A DNA stretch of 64,000 bases from Sphingomonas sp. (GCF_004799495.1 NZ_SSMY01000002.1:186001-250000), one strand, 5' to 3'. Shown: positions 19,868-29,751, counted from the stretch's first letter. Made by a program: numbers and translations. The notes: generated by a model not told the origin, from the letters alone.

Positions 19868-20359
19868 ATGCTTGCCCCCTTTATCGCGCTTTTCCTCGCG
19901 GCGGCTCCGCAGTCGACCGACAAGCTGCCGCCCGCCAACCCCCTGCCCCCGCCGGCGAGCGAGGAGGAACAGGTGATGGCGCCGCTGCGCGCGTGGTTCG
20001 CGGGGATCGACGCGGCGGACGCCAACGCGATCCGCGCGCAGCTCCGCATCGGCGGGGGCGGCGGCGCGACCGTCGCCGCGACTCGCGCCAACGGCGAGCG
20101 GATCGTGCGCCACCTGACGTGGGAAGAATATCTCGCCAACGTCAAACCCGGCGAGCACAGATATCACGAGCAGTTCAGCGGCCAGCCGGCGATCGAGATC
20201 GACGGCGACATCGCGATGGTGTGGGGCGACTTCACGCTGTCGGTCGACGGCAAGGTCGCGACGTGCGGCGTCGACCATTTCGACATGGTCCGCGAGAACG
20301 GCGCGTGGAAGGTGCAGAACGTGACCTGGTCGCAGCGCACGACCGGGTGCGGAGCCTGA
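19868..20359 (+). CDS. Secreted NTF2-like (DUF4440-type) protein
   Basis: Signal peptide; APLRAWFAGIDAADANAIRAQL...WGDFTLSVDGKVATCGVDHFDMVRENGAWKVQNVTW. Confidence 0.65.
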   Translation: MLAPFIALFLAAAPQSTDKLPPANPLPPPASEEEQVMAPLRAWFAGIDAADANAIRAQLRIGGGGGATVAATRANGERIVRHLTWEEYLANVKPGEHRYHEQFSGQPAIEIDGDIAMVWGDFTLSVDGKVATCGVDHFDMVRENGAWKVQNVTWSQRTTGCGA

Positions 20360-20360
20360 A

Positions 20361-22274
20361 TTGATCGCCTCGCTCCTCATCGCCAATCGCGGCGAGATCG
20401 CGTGCCGCATCGTTCGCACCGCGCGCGAGATGGGCGTGCGCACGGTCGCCGTATATTCGGATGCCGACGCGAACGCGCTGCATGTGCGGCAAGCCGACGA
20501 GGCGGTGCATATCGGGCCGTCGCCGGCGCGTGAAAGCTATCTGGTCGGCGAGAAGATCATCGCCGCCGCGAAGGAAACCGGCGCGGAGGCGATCCATCCG
20601 GGCTATGGCTTTCTCTCCGAAAACGCCGATTTCGCGCAGGCCGTGAAGGACGCCGGGTTAATCTGGGTCGGCCCCAACCCCGACAGCATCCGTGCGATGG
20701 GCCTGAAGGACGCGGCCAAGGAGCGCATGATCGCGGCGGGCGTACCGGTGACGCCGGGCTATCTCGGCGCGGACCAGTCGCCCGACCGGCTGAAGGCGGA
20801 GGCCGACGCGATCGGCTATCCGGTGCTGATCAAGGCGGTCGCGGGCGGCGGCGGCAAGGGGATGCGGCGGGTCGATGCTGCGCAGCAATTTGCCGACGAT
20901 CTGCTCTCGTGCCAGCGCGAAGCGGCCTCGTCGTTCGGCGACGACCGCGTGCTGATCGAGAAGTACATTCTCTCGCCGCGCCACATCGAAGTGCAGGTGT
21001 TCGGCGACAGCCACGGCAACGTCGTCCATCTGTTCGAACGCGATTGCTCGCTGCAACGCCGCCACCAGAAGGTGATCGAGGAAGCCCCCGCCCCCGGCAT
21101 GGACGAAGCGACGCGCGAGGCGATTTGTGCGGCGGCCGTGCGCGCAGCAAAAGCGGTCGATTATGTCGGCGCGGGGACGATCGAATTCATCGCCGATGCA
21201 AGCGAAGGGCTGCGCGCCGACCGCATCTGGTTCATGGAGATGAACACGCGGCTGCAGGTCGAGCATCCGGTGACCGAGGAGATTACCGGGCAGGATCTGG
21301 TCGAATGGCAATTGCGGGTCGCGTCGGGCGAGCCGCTTCCGAAGACGCAGGACGAACTGTCGATCGACGGCTGGGCGATGGAAGCGCGGCTCTATGCCGA
21401 GGATCCAGCTCGAGGTTTCTTGCCGGCAATCGGCCCAATCGACATTTTCGAGGCGAGGCACTCCTCTTGGGTGCGTGTCGACACGGGGGTCGGCGCGGGC
21501 GACGCGGTCACGCCTTTCTACGATCCGATGATCGCGAAAGTCATCGCGAAGGGCGACGACCGCGACGAGGCGCGGCGCGGGCTGCGCGACGAACTCGACC
21601 GCGTGACCACCTGGCCGCTGCGCAACAATGCTGCGTTCCTGTACCGCCTCGCCGACCATCCCGAATTTGCCGCGGGCAATGTCGATACCGGGTTCATCGC
21701 CGCACATGCCGAGGAACTTACCAGCGCGGAGGAGCCGCCCGAAGCGCTGCTCGACGCCGCCGCATCCTCCTTCGCTGCCGGGTCCGCCGATGCGCGTTCG
21801 GTGAGTGCGCATTATGGCGGGATGCCGGTCGGCCTCCCGTGGGGCAGTGCGGTGGGCTTTCGCCTCAATGCAGAGCGCGGGCTCGCCGTTCGGCTGCGCG
21901 ATGGCGATCGACGGTTCACCGGACGGGCCGGCAGCAAGTATACCGGCTATCCGCTCTGGCCGCGCGGCGACGCGCTGATCTCGGTCGACCATGGCGTGAC
22001 GTACGAGTTCCGCCTCGACGAATCGCGCGGCAGCACGGCGGGCGCGATCGGCGACGGTGCGATTCTGGCGCCGATGCCGGGCCGCGTGATCGCGGTCGAT
22101 GTCGCGGCGGGCGATGCGGTGACCAAGGGCCAGAAGCTGCTCACGCTCGAAGCGATGAAGATGGAACACGGGCTGGTCGCGCCGTTCGACGGCACGGTCG
22201 CCGAGTTGAACGCGGCCGCCGGCGCGCAGGTGCAGGTCGACGCGCTGCTCGCGCGGATCGAGAAAGCCGAGTGA
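20361..22274 (+). CDS. mccA: Methylcrotonoyl-CoA carboxylase biotin-containing (alpha) subunit
   Basis: Biotin carboxylase domain (SLLIANRGEIACRIVRTAREMG, KAVAGGGGKGMR) and biotinyl site LTLEAMKMEHGLVAPFDG. Confidence 0.93.
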   Translation: MIASLLIANRGEIACRIVRTAREMGVRTVAVYSDADANALHVRQADEAVHIGPSPARESYLVGEKIIAAAKETGAEAIHPGYGFLSENADFAQAVKDAGLIWVGPNPDSIRAMGLKDAAKERMIAAGVPVTPGYLGADQSPDRLKAEADAIGYPVLIKAVAGGGGKGMRRVDAAQQFADDLLSCQREAASSFGDDRVLIEKYILSPRHIEVQVFGDSHGNVVHLFERDCSLQRRHQKVIEEAPAPGMDEATREAICAAAVRAAKAVDYVGAGTIEFIADASEGLRADRIWFMEMNTRLQVEHPVTEEITGQDLVEWQLRVASGEPLPKTQDELSIDGWAMEARLYAEDPARGFLPAIGPIDIFEARHSSWVRVDTGVGAGDAVTPFYDPMIAKVIAKGDDRDEARRGLRDELDRVTTWPLRNNAAFLYRLADHPEFAAGNVDTGFIAAHAEELTSAEEPPEALLDAAASSFAAGSADARSVSAHYGGMPVGLPWGSAVGFRLNAERGLAVRLRDGDRRFTGRAGSKYTGYPLWPRGDALISVDHGVTYEFRLDESRGSTAGAIGDGAILAPMPGRVIAVDVAAGDAVTKGQKLLTLEAMKMEHGLVAPFDGTVAELNAAAGAQVQVDALLARIEKAE

Positions 22275-22741
22275 GCGAACTCACGTTCCGCGACGCGACC
22301 GACGCGGACCTGCCGGCCATCATCGCGTTGCTCGCCGAGGACCAGATCGGCGGGCGCAAGGACGACCCCGGGCCACCGCTCGATCCGGTTTATGCTGCGG
22401 CTTTTGCTGCAATCGATGGCGACGCCAACCAGCGGCTAATCGTCGCCGAAATCCACGGCGCGGTGATCGGCACGATGCAGCTCAGCTTCCTCCCCGGCCT
22501 GCTCAATCGCGGCGCGTGGCGCGGGCAAATCGAGGCGGTGCGGATCGCAGCAAATCAGCGCAGCAAAGGGCGTGGCGAAACGATGATCGCTTGGGCGGTG
22601 GAGCAGTGCCGCGCGCGCGGCTGCTTCATGGCGCAGCTCACCTCGAACAACGACCGCGTCCGCGCGCACGCTTTCTACGAACGCCTCGGCTGGCAAAAGA
22701 GCCATGCTGGGTTCAAGCTCTACCTGACGGAGGTGCACTGA
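22271..22741 (+). CDS. GNAT family N-acetyltransferase
   Basis: GTG start overlapping mccA stop; EAVRIAANQRSKGRGETMIAWAVEQCRARGC...HAFYERLGWQKSHAGFKLYL. Confidence 0.87.
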   Translation: MSELTFRDATDADLPAIIALLAEDQIGGRKDDPGPPLDPVYAAAFAAIDGDANQRLIVAEIHGAVIGTMQLSFLPGLLNRGAWRGQIEAVRIAANQRSKGRGETMIAWAVEQCRARGCFMAQLTSNNDRVRAHAFYERLGWQKSHAGFKLYLTEVH

Positions 22742-23193
22742 TGCCGGGCAAGCATTTCGACGAATGGACCGTCGGGGAGACGATCGAGCACCCGCTGCGC
22801 CGCACGGTGACCGAGACCGACAATCTGTTGTGGTCGACGATGACCCACAACCCGCAGCCGCTCCACCTCGACGCCGAAGCGGCGAAGGCGAGCGAGTTCG
22901 GCCGCATCCTCGTCAACGGCACCTTCACGTTCAGCCTGATGGTCGGGATCACCGTCGCCGAAACGACAATGGGCACGCTCGTGGCGAACCTCGGCTACGA
23001 TAAGCTCGTGATGCCCAAGCCGGTGTTCATCGGCGACACACTCCGCGCGACGAGCGAAGTTACCGAACTGCGCGACAGCAAATCGCGCCCCAACGCCGGG
23101 TTGGTGACGTGGAAGCACCGTATGCTGAACCAGCGCGACGAGGTGGTGTGCGAGTGTTTGCGAACGGCGTTGTTGCTGCGGAAGGCGGGATGA
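22741..23193 (+). CDS. MaoC family dehydratase
   Basis: GKHFDEWTVGETIEHPLRRTVTETDNLLWSTMTHNPQPLHLDAEAAKASEFGRILVNGTFTFSLMVG. Confidence 0.88.
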   Translation: MPGKHFDEWTVGETIEHPLRRTVTETDNLLWSTMTHNPQPLHLDAEAAKASEFGRILVNGTFTFSLMVGITVAETTMGTLVANLGYDKLVMPKPVFIGDTLRATSEVTELRDSKSRPNAGLVTWKHRMLNQRDEVVCECLRTALLLRKAG

Positions 23194-23375
23194 ACAAACG
23201 CTACGACCTCGCGGGAATGACGGTCAACGAGCGGCTGTTCGAAACCAATCAGCTATCGGTTTACGAAGAGGCAATAGCGGCTGCAGATGCGCCAGCCGTC
23301 CGCAAGGTTCTCGAAAGCATAGATGTCGACGAGCCTTCGATCGTCTTGATCCTGCAAACCCGCCTCAAACCGTAA
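23190..23375 (+). CDS. Small hypothetical protein (61 aa)
   Basis: ORF overlapping the MaoC stop by 4 nt; MNKRYDLAGMTVNERLFETNQLSVYEEAIAAADAPAVRKVLESIDVDEPSIVLILQTRLKP. Confidence 0.55.
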   Translation: MNKRYDLAGMTVNERLFETNQLSVYEEAIAAADAPAVRKVLESIDVDEPSIVLILQTRLKP

Positions 23376-23718
23376 AGCTCTCCCCGCACCCGCATTCGCC
23401 CTTGGCGTTGGGGTTCTGGAACACGAAGCCTGCGGCGAAATCGTCCTCGACCCAGTCCATCGTCGACCCGACGAGGTACAGGATCGACCCGCCATCGACA
23501 TAGAGCGTGCCGCCGGGTGTCTCGATCTTCTCGTCGAACGGCTTGGCTTCGGTCACGTAATCGACCGAATAGGCGAGGCCCGAACAGCCGCGGCGCGGGG
23601 TCGATAGCTTGACGCCGATAGCCTCCGCCGGCGCCTTCGCCATCAGCTCGGCGATCCGCGCTTCGGCATTGGGCGTCAGGATCAGCGCGGCGGGGCGCGG
23701 CCGGAGTGTAGTCGCCAT
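23365..23718 (-). CDS. sufA: A-type Fe-S carrier (HesB/IscA/SufA family)
   Basis: GVKLSTPRRGCSGLAYSVDYV and C-terminal CGCGESFTV cysteine motifs. Confidence 0.9.
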   Translation of the reverse strand: MATTLRPRPAALILTPNAEARIAELMAKAPAEAIGVKLSTPRRGCSGLAYSVDYVTEAKPFDEKIETPGGTLYVDGGSILYLVGSTMDWVEDDFAAGFVFQNPNAKGECGCGESFTV

Positions 23719-24188
23719 CACAACATCCCCAGTTCGAGCTTGGCTTCGTCGGACATCTTATGCGGGTCCCAGGGCGGGTCCCATACCAGGTTGACGTCGG
23801 CGATCGCGACACCAGGCACGCTCCCGACGCGCAGTTCGACTTCGGCGGGCATCGATTCCGCCACCGGGCAGTGCGGCGTGGTCAGCGTCATCGTCACCGC
23901 GGCGTGGCCATCGTCGGTTACCTCGACACCGTAGATTAGCCCAAGGTCGTAGATGTTGACCGGGATTTCAGGGTCATAAATTTCCTTGAGCGACGCGATG
24001 ATCGCTTCGTACAGTTCGCCGCCCGGTTCGCCGCCAGCCAGCGGCTCAGGCTTCTGCGCGAGGAATCCGGCGAGATAATCGCGCTTGCGCTCGAAGGTCT
24101 CGGCGGGGCTTGCATCATCGACCCGCGCCTTGGGCGGCGTCTCGACCGACGCGACTTCTTCCACTGCAATCTTTCTCTCTTCGTTCAT
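23718..24188 (-). CDS. sufT: SUF-system DUF59/SufT-like protein
   Basis: IIASLKEIYDPEIPVNIYDLGLIYGVEVTDDGHAAVTMTLTTPHCPVAE...VWDPPWDPHKMSDEAKLELGM. Confidence 0.88.
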   Translation of the reverse strand: MNEERKIAVEEVASVETPPKARVDDASPAETFERKRDYLAGFLAQKPEPLAGGEPGGELYEAIIASLKEIYDPEIPVNIYDLGLIYGVEVTDDGHAAVTMTLTTPHCPVAESMPAEVELRVGSVPGVAIADVNLVWDPPWDPHKMSDEAKLELGML

Positions 24189-25498
24189 CCGAAGATCCTC
24201 GTCACGCGTTCTACCCCCGCCGCTAGCGCCTCGACGTCGGCCAGCGAGTTATACACCCCGAAACTCGCGCGCGCCGTCGCCGGCACGCCGAGCGTGTCCA
24301 TCAGCGGCTGCGCGCAATGGTGCCCCGCGCGGATCGCCACCTGACCTTCGTCCAAGATGGTGGCGACGTCGTGCGGATGCACCCCCTCGACCCCGAAACT
24401 GACGATCCCGGCGGCGTCGGCGGGGCCGAACAGCCGCACCGAATTGATCTGTCCCAGCCGCTCGCGCGTCGCGGCGACGAGCGCGGTTTCATGGGCGTGG
24501 ATGCGCTCCAGCCCGATCCCCTCGACATAATCGATCGCGGCGTGCAGCCCGACCACGCCGACGATATGGGGCGTCCCCGCCTCGAACCGTCCCGGCGGCG
24601 GGGCATAAGTCGTTTTCTCAAAGGTCACGCGGTCGATCATCGATCCACCACCCTGATACGGCGGCATCGCGTCGAGCAGTTCGGCCCTTCCCCACAACAC
24701 GCCGATTCCGGTCGGGCCGTAAAGCTTGTGGCCGGAGAAAACGTAGAAATCGCAGCCAATCTTGCGAACATCGACCGGCATCCGCGGCACCGCCTGACAC
24801 CCGTCGAGCAGAACTTTGGCACCGAACAGCTTCGCCAGCCCGACCGCCTGTTTAACCTCTAGCACCGACCCAAGCACGTTCGATACATGTGCGAGCCCAA
24901 CCAGCTTGTGCTTGTTGGTCAGCATGTTCGCCATGGCGTCCACGTCGATCTTGCCGTCCGACGTCAACGGCACGACGTCGATTTCAGCGCCGACCTTCTT
25001 CGCGATCATCTGCCACGGCACGATGTTGCTGTGATGCTCGAGCGTCGAGAGCAGGATGCGGTCGCCCGCCTTGAGCTGCTTGCCCGCCCAGCACTGCGCG
25101 ACCAGGTTGATCGCCTCGGTCGCGCCGCGCACGAACACGCATTCGTCGGGCTGCGCACCGATGAACCTCGCGACCCGCTTGCGCGCCGCTTCGTAGGCCA
25201 GCGTCATGTCGGCCGAGCGCTGATACACCCCGCGGTGCACCGTCGCGTAGGTTTCGCCATAAGCGCGGCTGATCGCGTCGAGCACGGGCCGCGGCTTCTG
25301 CGCGGTCGCGGCGGTGTCGAGATACGCCCACCCCGCCGGGATCGCCGGGAAATCGGCGAGCACGTCGAGTGCTTCCAACTCCCCTTCCCGGACAAGGGAG
25401 GGGCTGGGGGCGGGTCGGCCGGTAGAGCTCGCTGCGCTCGCACCCACCCCCAACCCCTCCCTAGGAGGGAGGGGAGAAGAGGAAGAAACCACGCTCAC
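24185..25498 (-). CDS. sufS: Cysteine desulfurase SufS
   Basis: YLDTAATAQKPRPVLDAI, GATEAINLVAQ, FSGHKLYGPTGIGVLWG, RAGHHCAQPLM; GTG at 25498 overlaps sufD stop. N-terminus contains repeat-encoded residues. Confidence 0.92.
   Translation of the reverse strand: MSVVSSSSPLPPREGLGVGASAASSTGRPAPSPSLVREGELEALDVLADFPAIPAGWAYLDTAATAQKPRPVLDAISRAYGETYATVHRGVYQRSADMTLAYEAARKRVARFIGAQPDECVFVRGATEAINLVAQCWAGKQLKAGDRILLSTLEHHSNIVPWQMIAKKVGAEIDVVPLTSDGKIDVDAMANMLTNKHKLVGLAHVSNVLGSVLEVKQAVGLAKLFGAKVLLDGCQAVPRMPVDVRKIGCDFYVFSGHKLYGPTGIGVLWGRAELLDAMPPYQGGGSMIDRVTFEKTTYAPPPGRFEAGTPHIVGVVGLHAAIDYVEGIGLERIHAHETALVAATRERLGQINSVRLFGPADAAGIVSFGVEGVHPHDVATILDEGQVAIRAGHHCAQPLMDTLGVPATARASFGVYNSLADVEALAAGVERVTRIFG
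25379..25476. repeat. Palindromic repeat lying inside the 5' end of sufS reading frame
   Basis: CTCCCCTTCCCGGACAAGGGAGGGGCTGGGGGCGGGT ... ACCCACCCCCAACCCCTCCCTAGGAGGGAGGGGAG. Confidence 0.8.
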
Positions 25499-26253
25499 AA
25501 TATTCGCTCCAAAGCGATCTGCGCCGCCGCCTCGATCGCCTCGCGCTGCACCATATTGCCGATCCCATCGAACACGCTGCCGATGAACGCGCGGAGCAGC
25601 AGCGTCTTCGCCTCAGCCGGCGCGATCCCGCGGCTTTGCAGATAGAACAAGGCGTTGGCGTCGAGTTCGCCGACCGTCGCGCCGTGTGCGCACTTCACGT
25701 CGTCGGCGAAAATCTCCAGCTCGGGCTTGGCGTTGGCGGTCGCAGTACGCGTCAGCAACATCGCTTTCACCGACTGGCTGGCATCGGTCTGCTGCGCATC
25801 GCGCGCGACCGCGACCTTGCCGAGATAGCTGCCCGTCGCCTTGCCGCCGAGCACCGACCGCACGACCTGGTTGCTGGTCGCATTGGGCTCGACATGGTTG
25901 AGCGTGGTGACGATTTCCAGCGTCTGCTCGCCCCCCCCGATAATCGCGCCGCCCAATTCGAAATGCGCGCCCTCGTGCAGCGTCACGTCGATCGCGACGC
26001 GGCCAAGCTTGCCGCCGGTGTTGAGCACATGAAACGTGGCGCGCGCGCCGCGTTCGAGCACGACCGTGAAATCCCTGACCGCGACATCGCCGGTGTCGGC
26101 GTCCTGCACCACCAGCCGCGCGATCTCCTCGCCCGCCACGACGCGGATCGTCTCCGCCGCGGGCGCGGGCCACGCGGTCGCGAGCGCATCAAGGTCGCTA
26201 TACCGCCACGCTTCGTCGCGCCGGGTCGGTAGGGTGGCGAGGGCTAAGGTCAC
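25495..26253 (-). CDS. sufD: Fe-S cluster assembly protein SufD
   Basis: EIFADDVKCAHGATVGELDANALFYLQSRGIAPAEAKTLLLRAFIGSV. Confidence 0.92.
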   Translation of the reverse strand: MTLALATLPTRRDEAWRYSDLDALATAWPAPAAETIRVVAGEEIARLVVQDADTGDVAVRDFTVVLERGARATFHVLNTGGKLGRVAIDVTLHEGAHFELGGAIIGGGEQTLEIVTTLNHVEPNATSNQVVRSVLGGKATGSYLGKVAVARDAQQTDASQSVKAMLLTRTATANAKPELEIFADDVKCAHGATVGELDANALFYLQSRGIAPAEAKTLLLRAFIGSVFDGIGNMVQREAIEAAAQIALERIL

Positions 26254-26999
26254 GCCGCCGCCACCCCATAACCTTCGCGCTCGAGCTGCACCGCCAGTTC
26301 GGGTCCGCCCGAGCGCGTGATCCGGCCGCCTTCGAGCACATGGACGAAATCGGGCTGCACGTAGTCGAGCAGCCGCTGGTAATGCGTGATCAGCACCACC
26401 GCCTTGTCGGGGCCACGCATGATGCGGTTGATGCCGTCGCCGACCACGCGCAGCGCGTCGATGTCGAGCCCGCTGTCCGTCTCGTCGAGGATCGCGAGCT
26501 TCGGCGCGATGATCCCCATCTGGACCATTTCATTGCGCTTCTTCTCGCCGCCCGAAAAGCCGACATTGACCGGGCGCTTGAGCATCTCCGCGTCCATCGA
26601 CAGCGAAGCCGCCTGTGCGCGCGCGAGCTTGAGGAAATCGCCGCCCGACAACGGCGCTTCGTCGCGCCCCTTGCGCTGTGCGTTGAGCGCCTCGCGCAGG
26701 AACTGGACGTTCGACACGCCGGGGATTTCGACCGGGTATTGGAAGCCGAGAAACAGGCCAGCGGCGGCGCGCTCGTGCGGCTCCATCGCGAGCAGATCGG
26801 CGCCGTCGAATGCGACCGATCCCGCGGTCACCTCGTACCCAGGCCGCCCGCCGAGCACATAGCCGAGCGTCGACTTGCCCGCGCCATTCGGCCCCATGAT
26901 CGCGTGCACCTCGCCCGCGTTCACGGACAGGCTCAACCCCTTGAGGATTTCCTTCCCGTCGATTTCGGCGTGAAGGTCGGTGATGGAAAGCATGGTCAT
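26250..26999 (-). CDS. sufC: Fe-S cluster assembly ATPase SufC
   Basis: GPNGAGKSTLGYVLGG Walker A, SGGEKKRNEMVQM, LAILDETDSGLDIDAL. Confidence 0.95.
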   Translation of the reverse strand: MTMLSITDLHAEIDGKEILKGLSLSVNAGEVHAIMGPNGAGKSTLGYVLGGRPGYEVTAGSVAFDGADLLAMEPHERAAAGLFLGFQYPVEIPGVSNVQFLREALNAQRKGRDEAPLSGGDFLKLARAQAASLSMDAEMLKRPVNVGFSGGEKKRNEMVQMGIIAPKLAILDETDSGLDIDALRVVGDGINRIMRGPDKAVVLITHYQRLLDYVQPDFVHVLEGGRITRSGGPELAVQLEREGYGVAAA

Positions 27000-27004
27000 T
27001 CTAC

Positions 27005-27829
27005 TCAATCGATGATGTCGGCGCGGCAGATGAAGTCGCGCATCGGTGGGCCGAAGCCGTCGTACACCGCGCGCGCAACCTGCAGCTTCTTGTAACGCAC
27101 CGCTTTGGCTCGCTTCGGCTCCTGCCACCAGTCGCGGCTGTGGACCGAGAACAGGATCGGGCGCGGCGCGTCGCTGCGGTTGCCGCGCCCGCTGTGGATC
27201 GTGCGGAAATCCCACATCACGACCGACCCGACCGGCATCGCCGGCGCGAAATCGGGCGGTCCGCCAGCGAAATTCTCGCGGTGGCTGCGCCGCCAGAACG
27301 CGGTCGTTCCGTTCGCCTCGTCGAGCGGCACCAGCGGCATCGAGATCGACAGCGCGACCGGCGGCAGCACGCGGTCGAGCTTGCCCTCGGTGAACAGCAG
27401 CCCGTCGAAATGCTGGCCCTGGTCGGGCGACCCCGGCAGCGAGACGAGCAGGCCGAGCGACTCCAGGATGTTCTCGGCGCTGAGCAGATTCCGCCCGATC
27501 TCGCGGATCGCGCGCGGCGCGAAGATCGCGCGCTTCGCGAGCAGCCCGTCGATCACCAGCGGCATCGTGTAGCGCCCCGGGAACGAGCCGAGGTCGCGCT
27601 CGACATCGCGCTGGTCGTAGTCGGGGTAGCGCGCGACGATCTCCTGCCGGCACGCCTCGAGCAGCGCCGGGTCGACCAGATCGTCGAGCACCACCACGCC
27701 CTCGCGCCGCAGGATAGCGGTTGCCCGCTCGACCGCCGCGGCGTGATCGCGCCCTTCGGCGAACGACACGCGCAGGTCGGCGCCGGCATCCAGCACGCGC
27801 ACACCGTCGGAATCGCGCGGCGGGTTCAC
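27005..27829 (-). CDS. Phytanoyl-CoA dioxygenase (PhyH)-like 2OG-Fe(II) oxygenase inside the suf operon
   Basis: HFD (HxD) in [13 protein letters not shown], distal H in [14 protein letters not shown] start overlaps sufB stop. Confidence 0.82.
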   Translation of the reverse strand: MNPPRDSDGVRVLDAGADLRVSFAEGRDHAAAVERATAILRREGVVVLDDLVDPALLEACRQEIVARYPDYDQRDVERDLGSFPGRYTMPLVIDGLLAKRAIFAPRAIREIGRNLLSAENILESLGLLVSLPGSPDQGQHFDGLLFTEGKLDRVLPPVALSISMPLVPLDEANGTTAFWRRSHRENFAGGPPDFAPAMPVGSVVMWDFRTIHSGRGNRSDAPRPILFSVHSRDWWQEPKRAKAVRYKKLQVARAVYDGFGPPMRDFICRADIID

Positions 27830-29295
27830 CCCACGCTCCCCTCAAGGCTAATCCCCAGCAGCTTCTGTGCCTCGACCGCGAATTCCATCGGAAGCTGCTG
27901 GAGCACCTCGCGCGCGAAGCCGTTGACGATCAGCGCGACGGCGCTTTCCTGATCGAGCCCGCGCTGCATCGCGTAAAACAATTGGTCGTCGCTGATCTTC
28001 GACGTCGTCGCCTCATGCTCGATCTGCGCGGAAGGGTTGCGCACCTCGATATACGGCACGGTATGCGCGCCGCATTCGGACCCGAGCAACAGGCTGTCGC
28101 ATTGGGTGAAGTTGCGCACGCCTTCCGCCCCCGGCGCGACGCGGACGAGGCCGCGATAGGTGTTGTTCGATCGGCCCGCGCTGATCCCCTTCGACACGAT
28201 CGTCGAGCGGCTGCCCTTGCCGTTGTGGATCATCTTGGTGCCGGTATCGGCCTGCTGGAAATTGTTGGTCACCGCGACCGAATAGAATTCGCCGACGCTG
28301 TTCTCGCCATTGAGCACGCACGACGGATATTTCCAGGTGATCGCGCTGCCGGTCTCGACCTGAGTCCACGACACCTTGCTGTTGCGGCCCTGGCACAGCG
28401 CGCGCTTGGTGACGAAATTATAGATGCCGCCCTTGCCGTTCTCGTCGCCAGGGTACCAGTTCTGGACGGTCGAATATTTGATCTCGGCATCGTCCAATGC
28501 GACCAGTTCGACCACCGCCGCGTGGAGCTGGTTCTCGTCGCGCATCGGCGCGGTGCAGCCTTCGAGATACGAGACGTACGCTCCTTTGTCCGCGACGATC
28601 AGCGTGCGCTCGAACTGGCCGGTATTTTCGGCGTTGATGCGGAAATAGGTCGACAGCTCCATCGGGCAGCGCACGCCCTCGGGCACATACACGAAGGTCC
28701 CGTCGCTAAAGACCGCACAGTTGAGCGCGGCGAAGTAATTGTCGTGCTGCGGAACGACCTTGCCGAGCCATTTGCGGACGAGGTCGGGGTATTCGCGGAT
28801 CGCCTCGCTGATCGAGCGGAAGATGACCCCCGCGGCTTCGAGCTCCTTGCGGAAGGTCGTCGCGACGGAAACGCTGTCGAACACCGCGTCGACCGCGACC
28901 TTGCGGCTGCCCTCCACCCCCGCGAGCACTTTCTGTTCCTCGATCGGGATGCCGAGCTTTTCATATACGCGCAGGATTTCGGGATCGACCTCGTCGAGGC
29001 TCCCCAGCTTCGGCTTCGCCTTGGGCTCGGCGTAATAATAAGCGTCCTGATAATCGATCGGGTCGACGTTGAGCTTCGCCCAATCGGGCATCTCCATCGT
29101 CAGCCACAGCCGGTACGCCTTCAGCCGCCATTCGAGCATCCATTCGGGCTCGTTCTTCTTGGCCGAGATGAAGCGGACGGTGTCCTCGCTCAGCCCCTTG
29201 GGCGCGAACTCCTGCTCGATGTCCGAGCTGAAGCCCCATTCATAGGTCTTGTTCGCGGCGGCGTGCGCCTCGGCGTTCCTGATATCGGTGTCCAT
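27826..29295 (-). CDS. sufB: Fe-S cluster assembly protein SufB
   Basis: [55 protein letters not shown]. Confidence 0.95.
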   Translation of the reverse strand: MDTDIRNAEAHAAANKTYEWGFSSDIEQEFAPKGLSEDTVRFISAKKNEPEWMLEWRLKAYRLWLTMEMPDWAKLNVDPIDYQDAYYYAEPKAKPKLGSLDEVDPEILRVYEKLGIPIEEQKVLAGVEGSRKVAVDAVFDSVSVATTFRKELEAAGVIFRSISEAIREYPDLVRKWLGKVVPQHDNYFAALNCAVFSDGTFVYVPEGVRCPMELSTYFRINAENTGQFERTLIVADKGAYVSYLEGCTAPMRDENQLHAAVVELVALDDAEIKYSTVQNWYPGDENGKGGIYNFVTKRALCQGRNSKVSWTQVETGSAITWKYPSCVLNGENSVGEFYSVAVTNNFQQADTGTKMIHNGKGSRSTIVSKGISAGRSNNTYRGLVRVAPGAEGVRNFTQCDSLLLGSECGAHTVPYIEVRNPSAQIEHEATTSKISDDQLFYAMQRGLDQESAVALIVNGFAREVLQQLPMEFAVEAQKLLGISLEGSVG

Positions 29296-29711
29296 CAGGC
29301 GTGCTCCGCCACGGCGAGATTGGCGAGGCTGACCCCCGCCAATGCCCCGCGCACCGCGCCATTCACCGCGTTCCAATGCGGACGCACCTTGCAGCTTTCC
29401 TCAACGCAGCAATCGTGCGCGCCATGATCGACGCACGCGGTCATCGCGATCGGCCCCTCGATCGCCTCGACGATATCGGCCAGGCTGATCGTCGCGGGCG
29501 GACGCGACAGGCGGAAGCCCCCGCCGGTGCCGCGCTGGCTCTCGATCAGGCCTGCGGCACTGAGCTTGCTCACCAATTTCTGCACCGTGGGCAGCGGCAG
29601 GCCGGTTTCCTCGGCCAGGCTCGTCGCGTTGAGACGCCCGATCCCGCCACAATGCCGCGCGGCGGCGGACATCATCACGACGGCATAATCGGCGAGACTA
29701 GACAGCTTCAT
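29295..29711 (-). CDS. Rrf2-family SUF regulator
   Basis: [18 protein letters not shown]...[50 protein letters not shown]; three-Cys cluster motif C-x(7)-CC-x(4)-C. Confidence 0.9.
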   Translation of the reverse strand: MKLSSLADYAVVMMSAAARHCGGIGRLNATSLAEETGLPLPTVQKLVSKLSAAGLIESQRGTGGGFRLSRPPATISLADIVEAIEGPIAMTACVDHGAHDCCVEESCKVRPHWNAVNGAVRGALAGVSLANLAVAEHA

Positions 29712-29713
29712 AC

Positions 29714-29751
29714 TTGCGAATGGTTCTCAAATCGGATCAATTCAATCCGAT
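29714..29751. promoter_or_regulatory. Candidate Fur/Rrf2 operator region of the suf operon
   Basis: TTGCGAATGGTTCTCA (29714-29729) and 7-7-7 inverted repeat ATCGGAT-CAATTCA-ATCCGAT (29731-29751). Confidence 0.5.
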
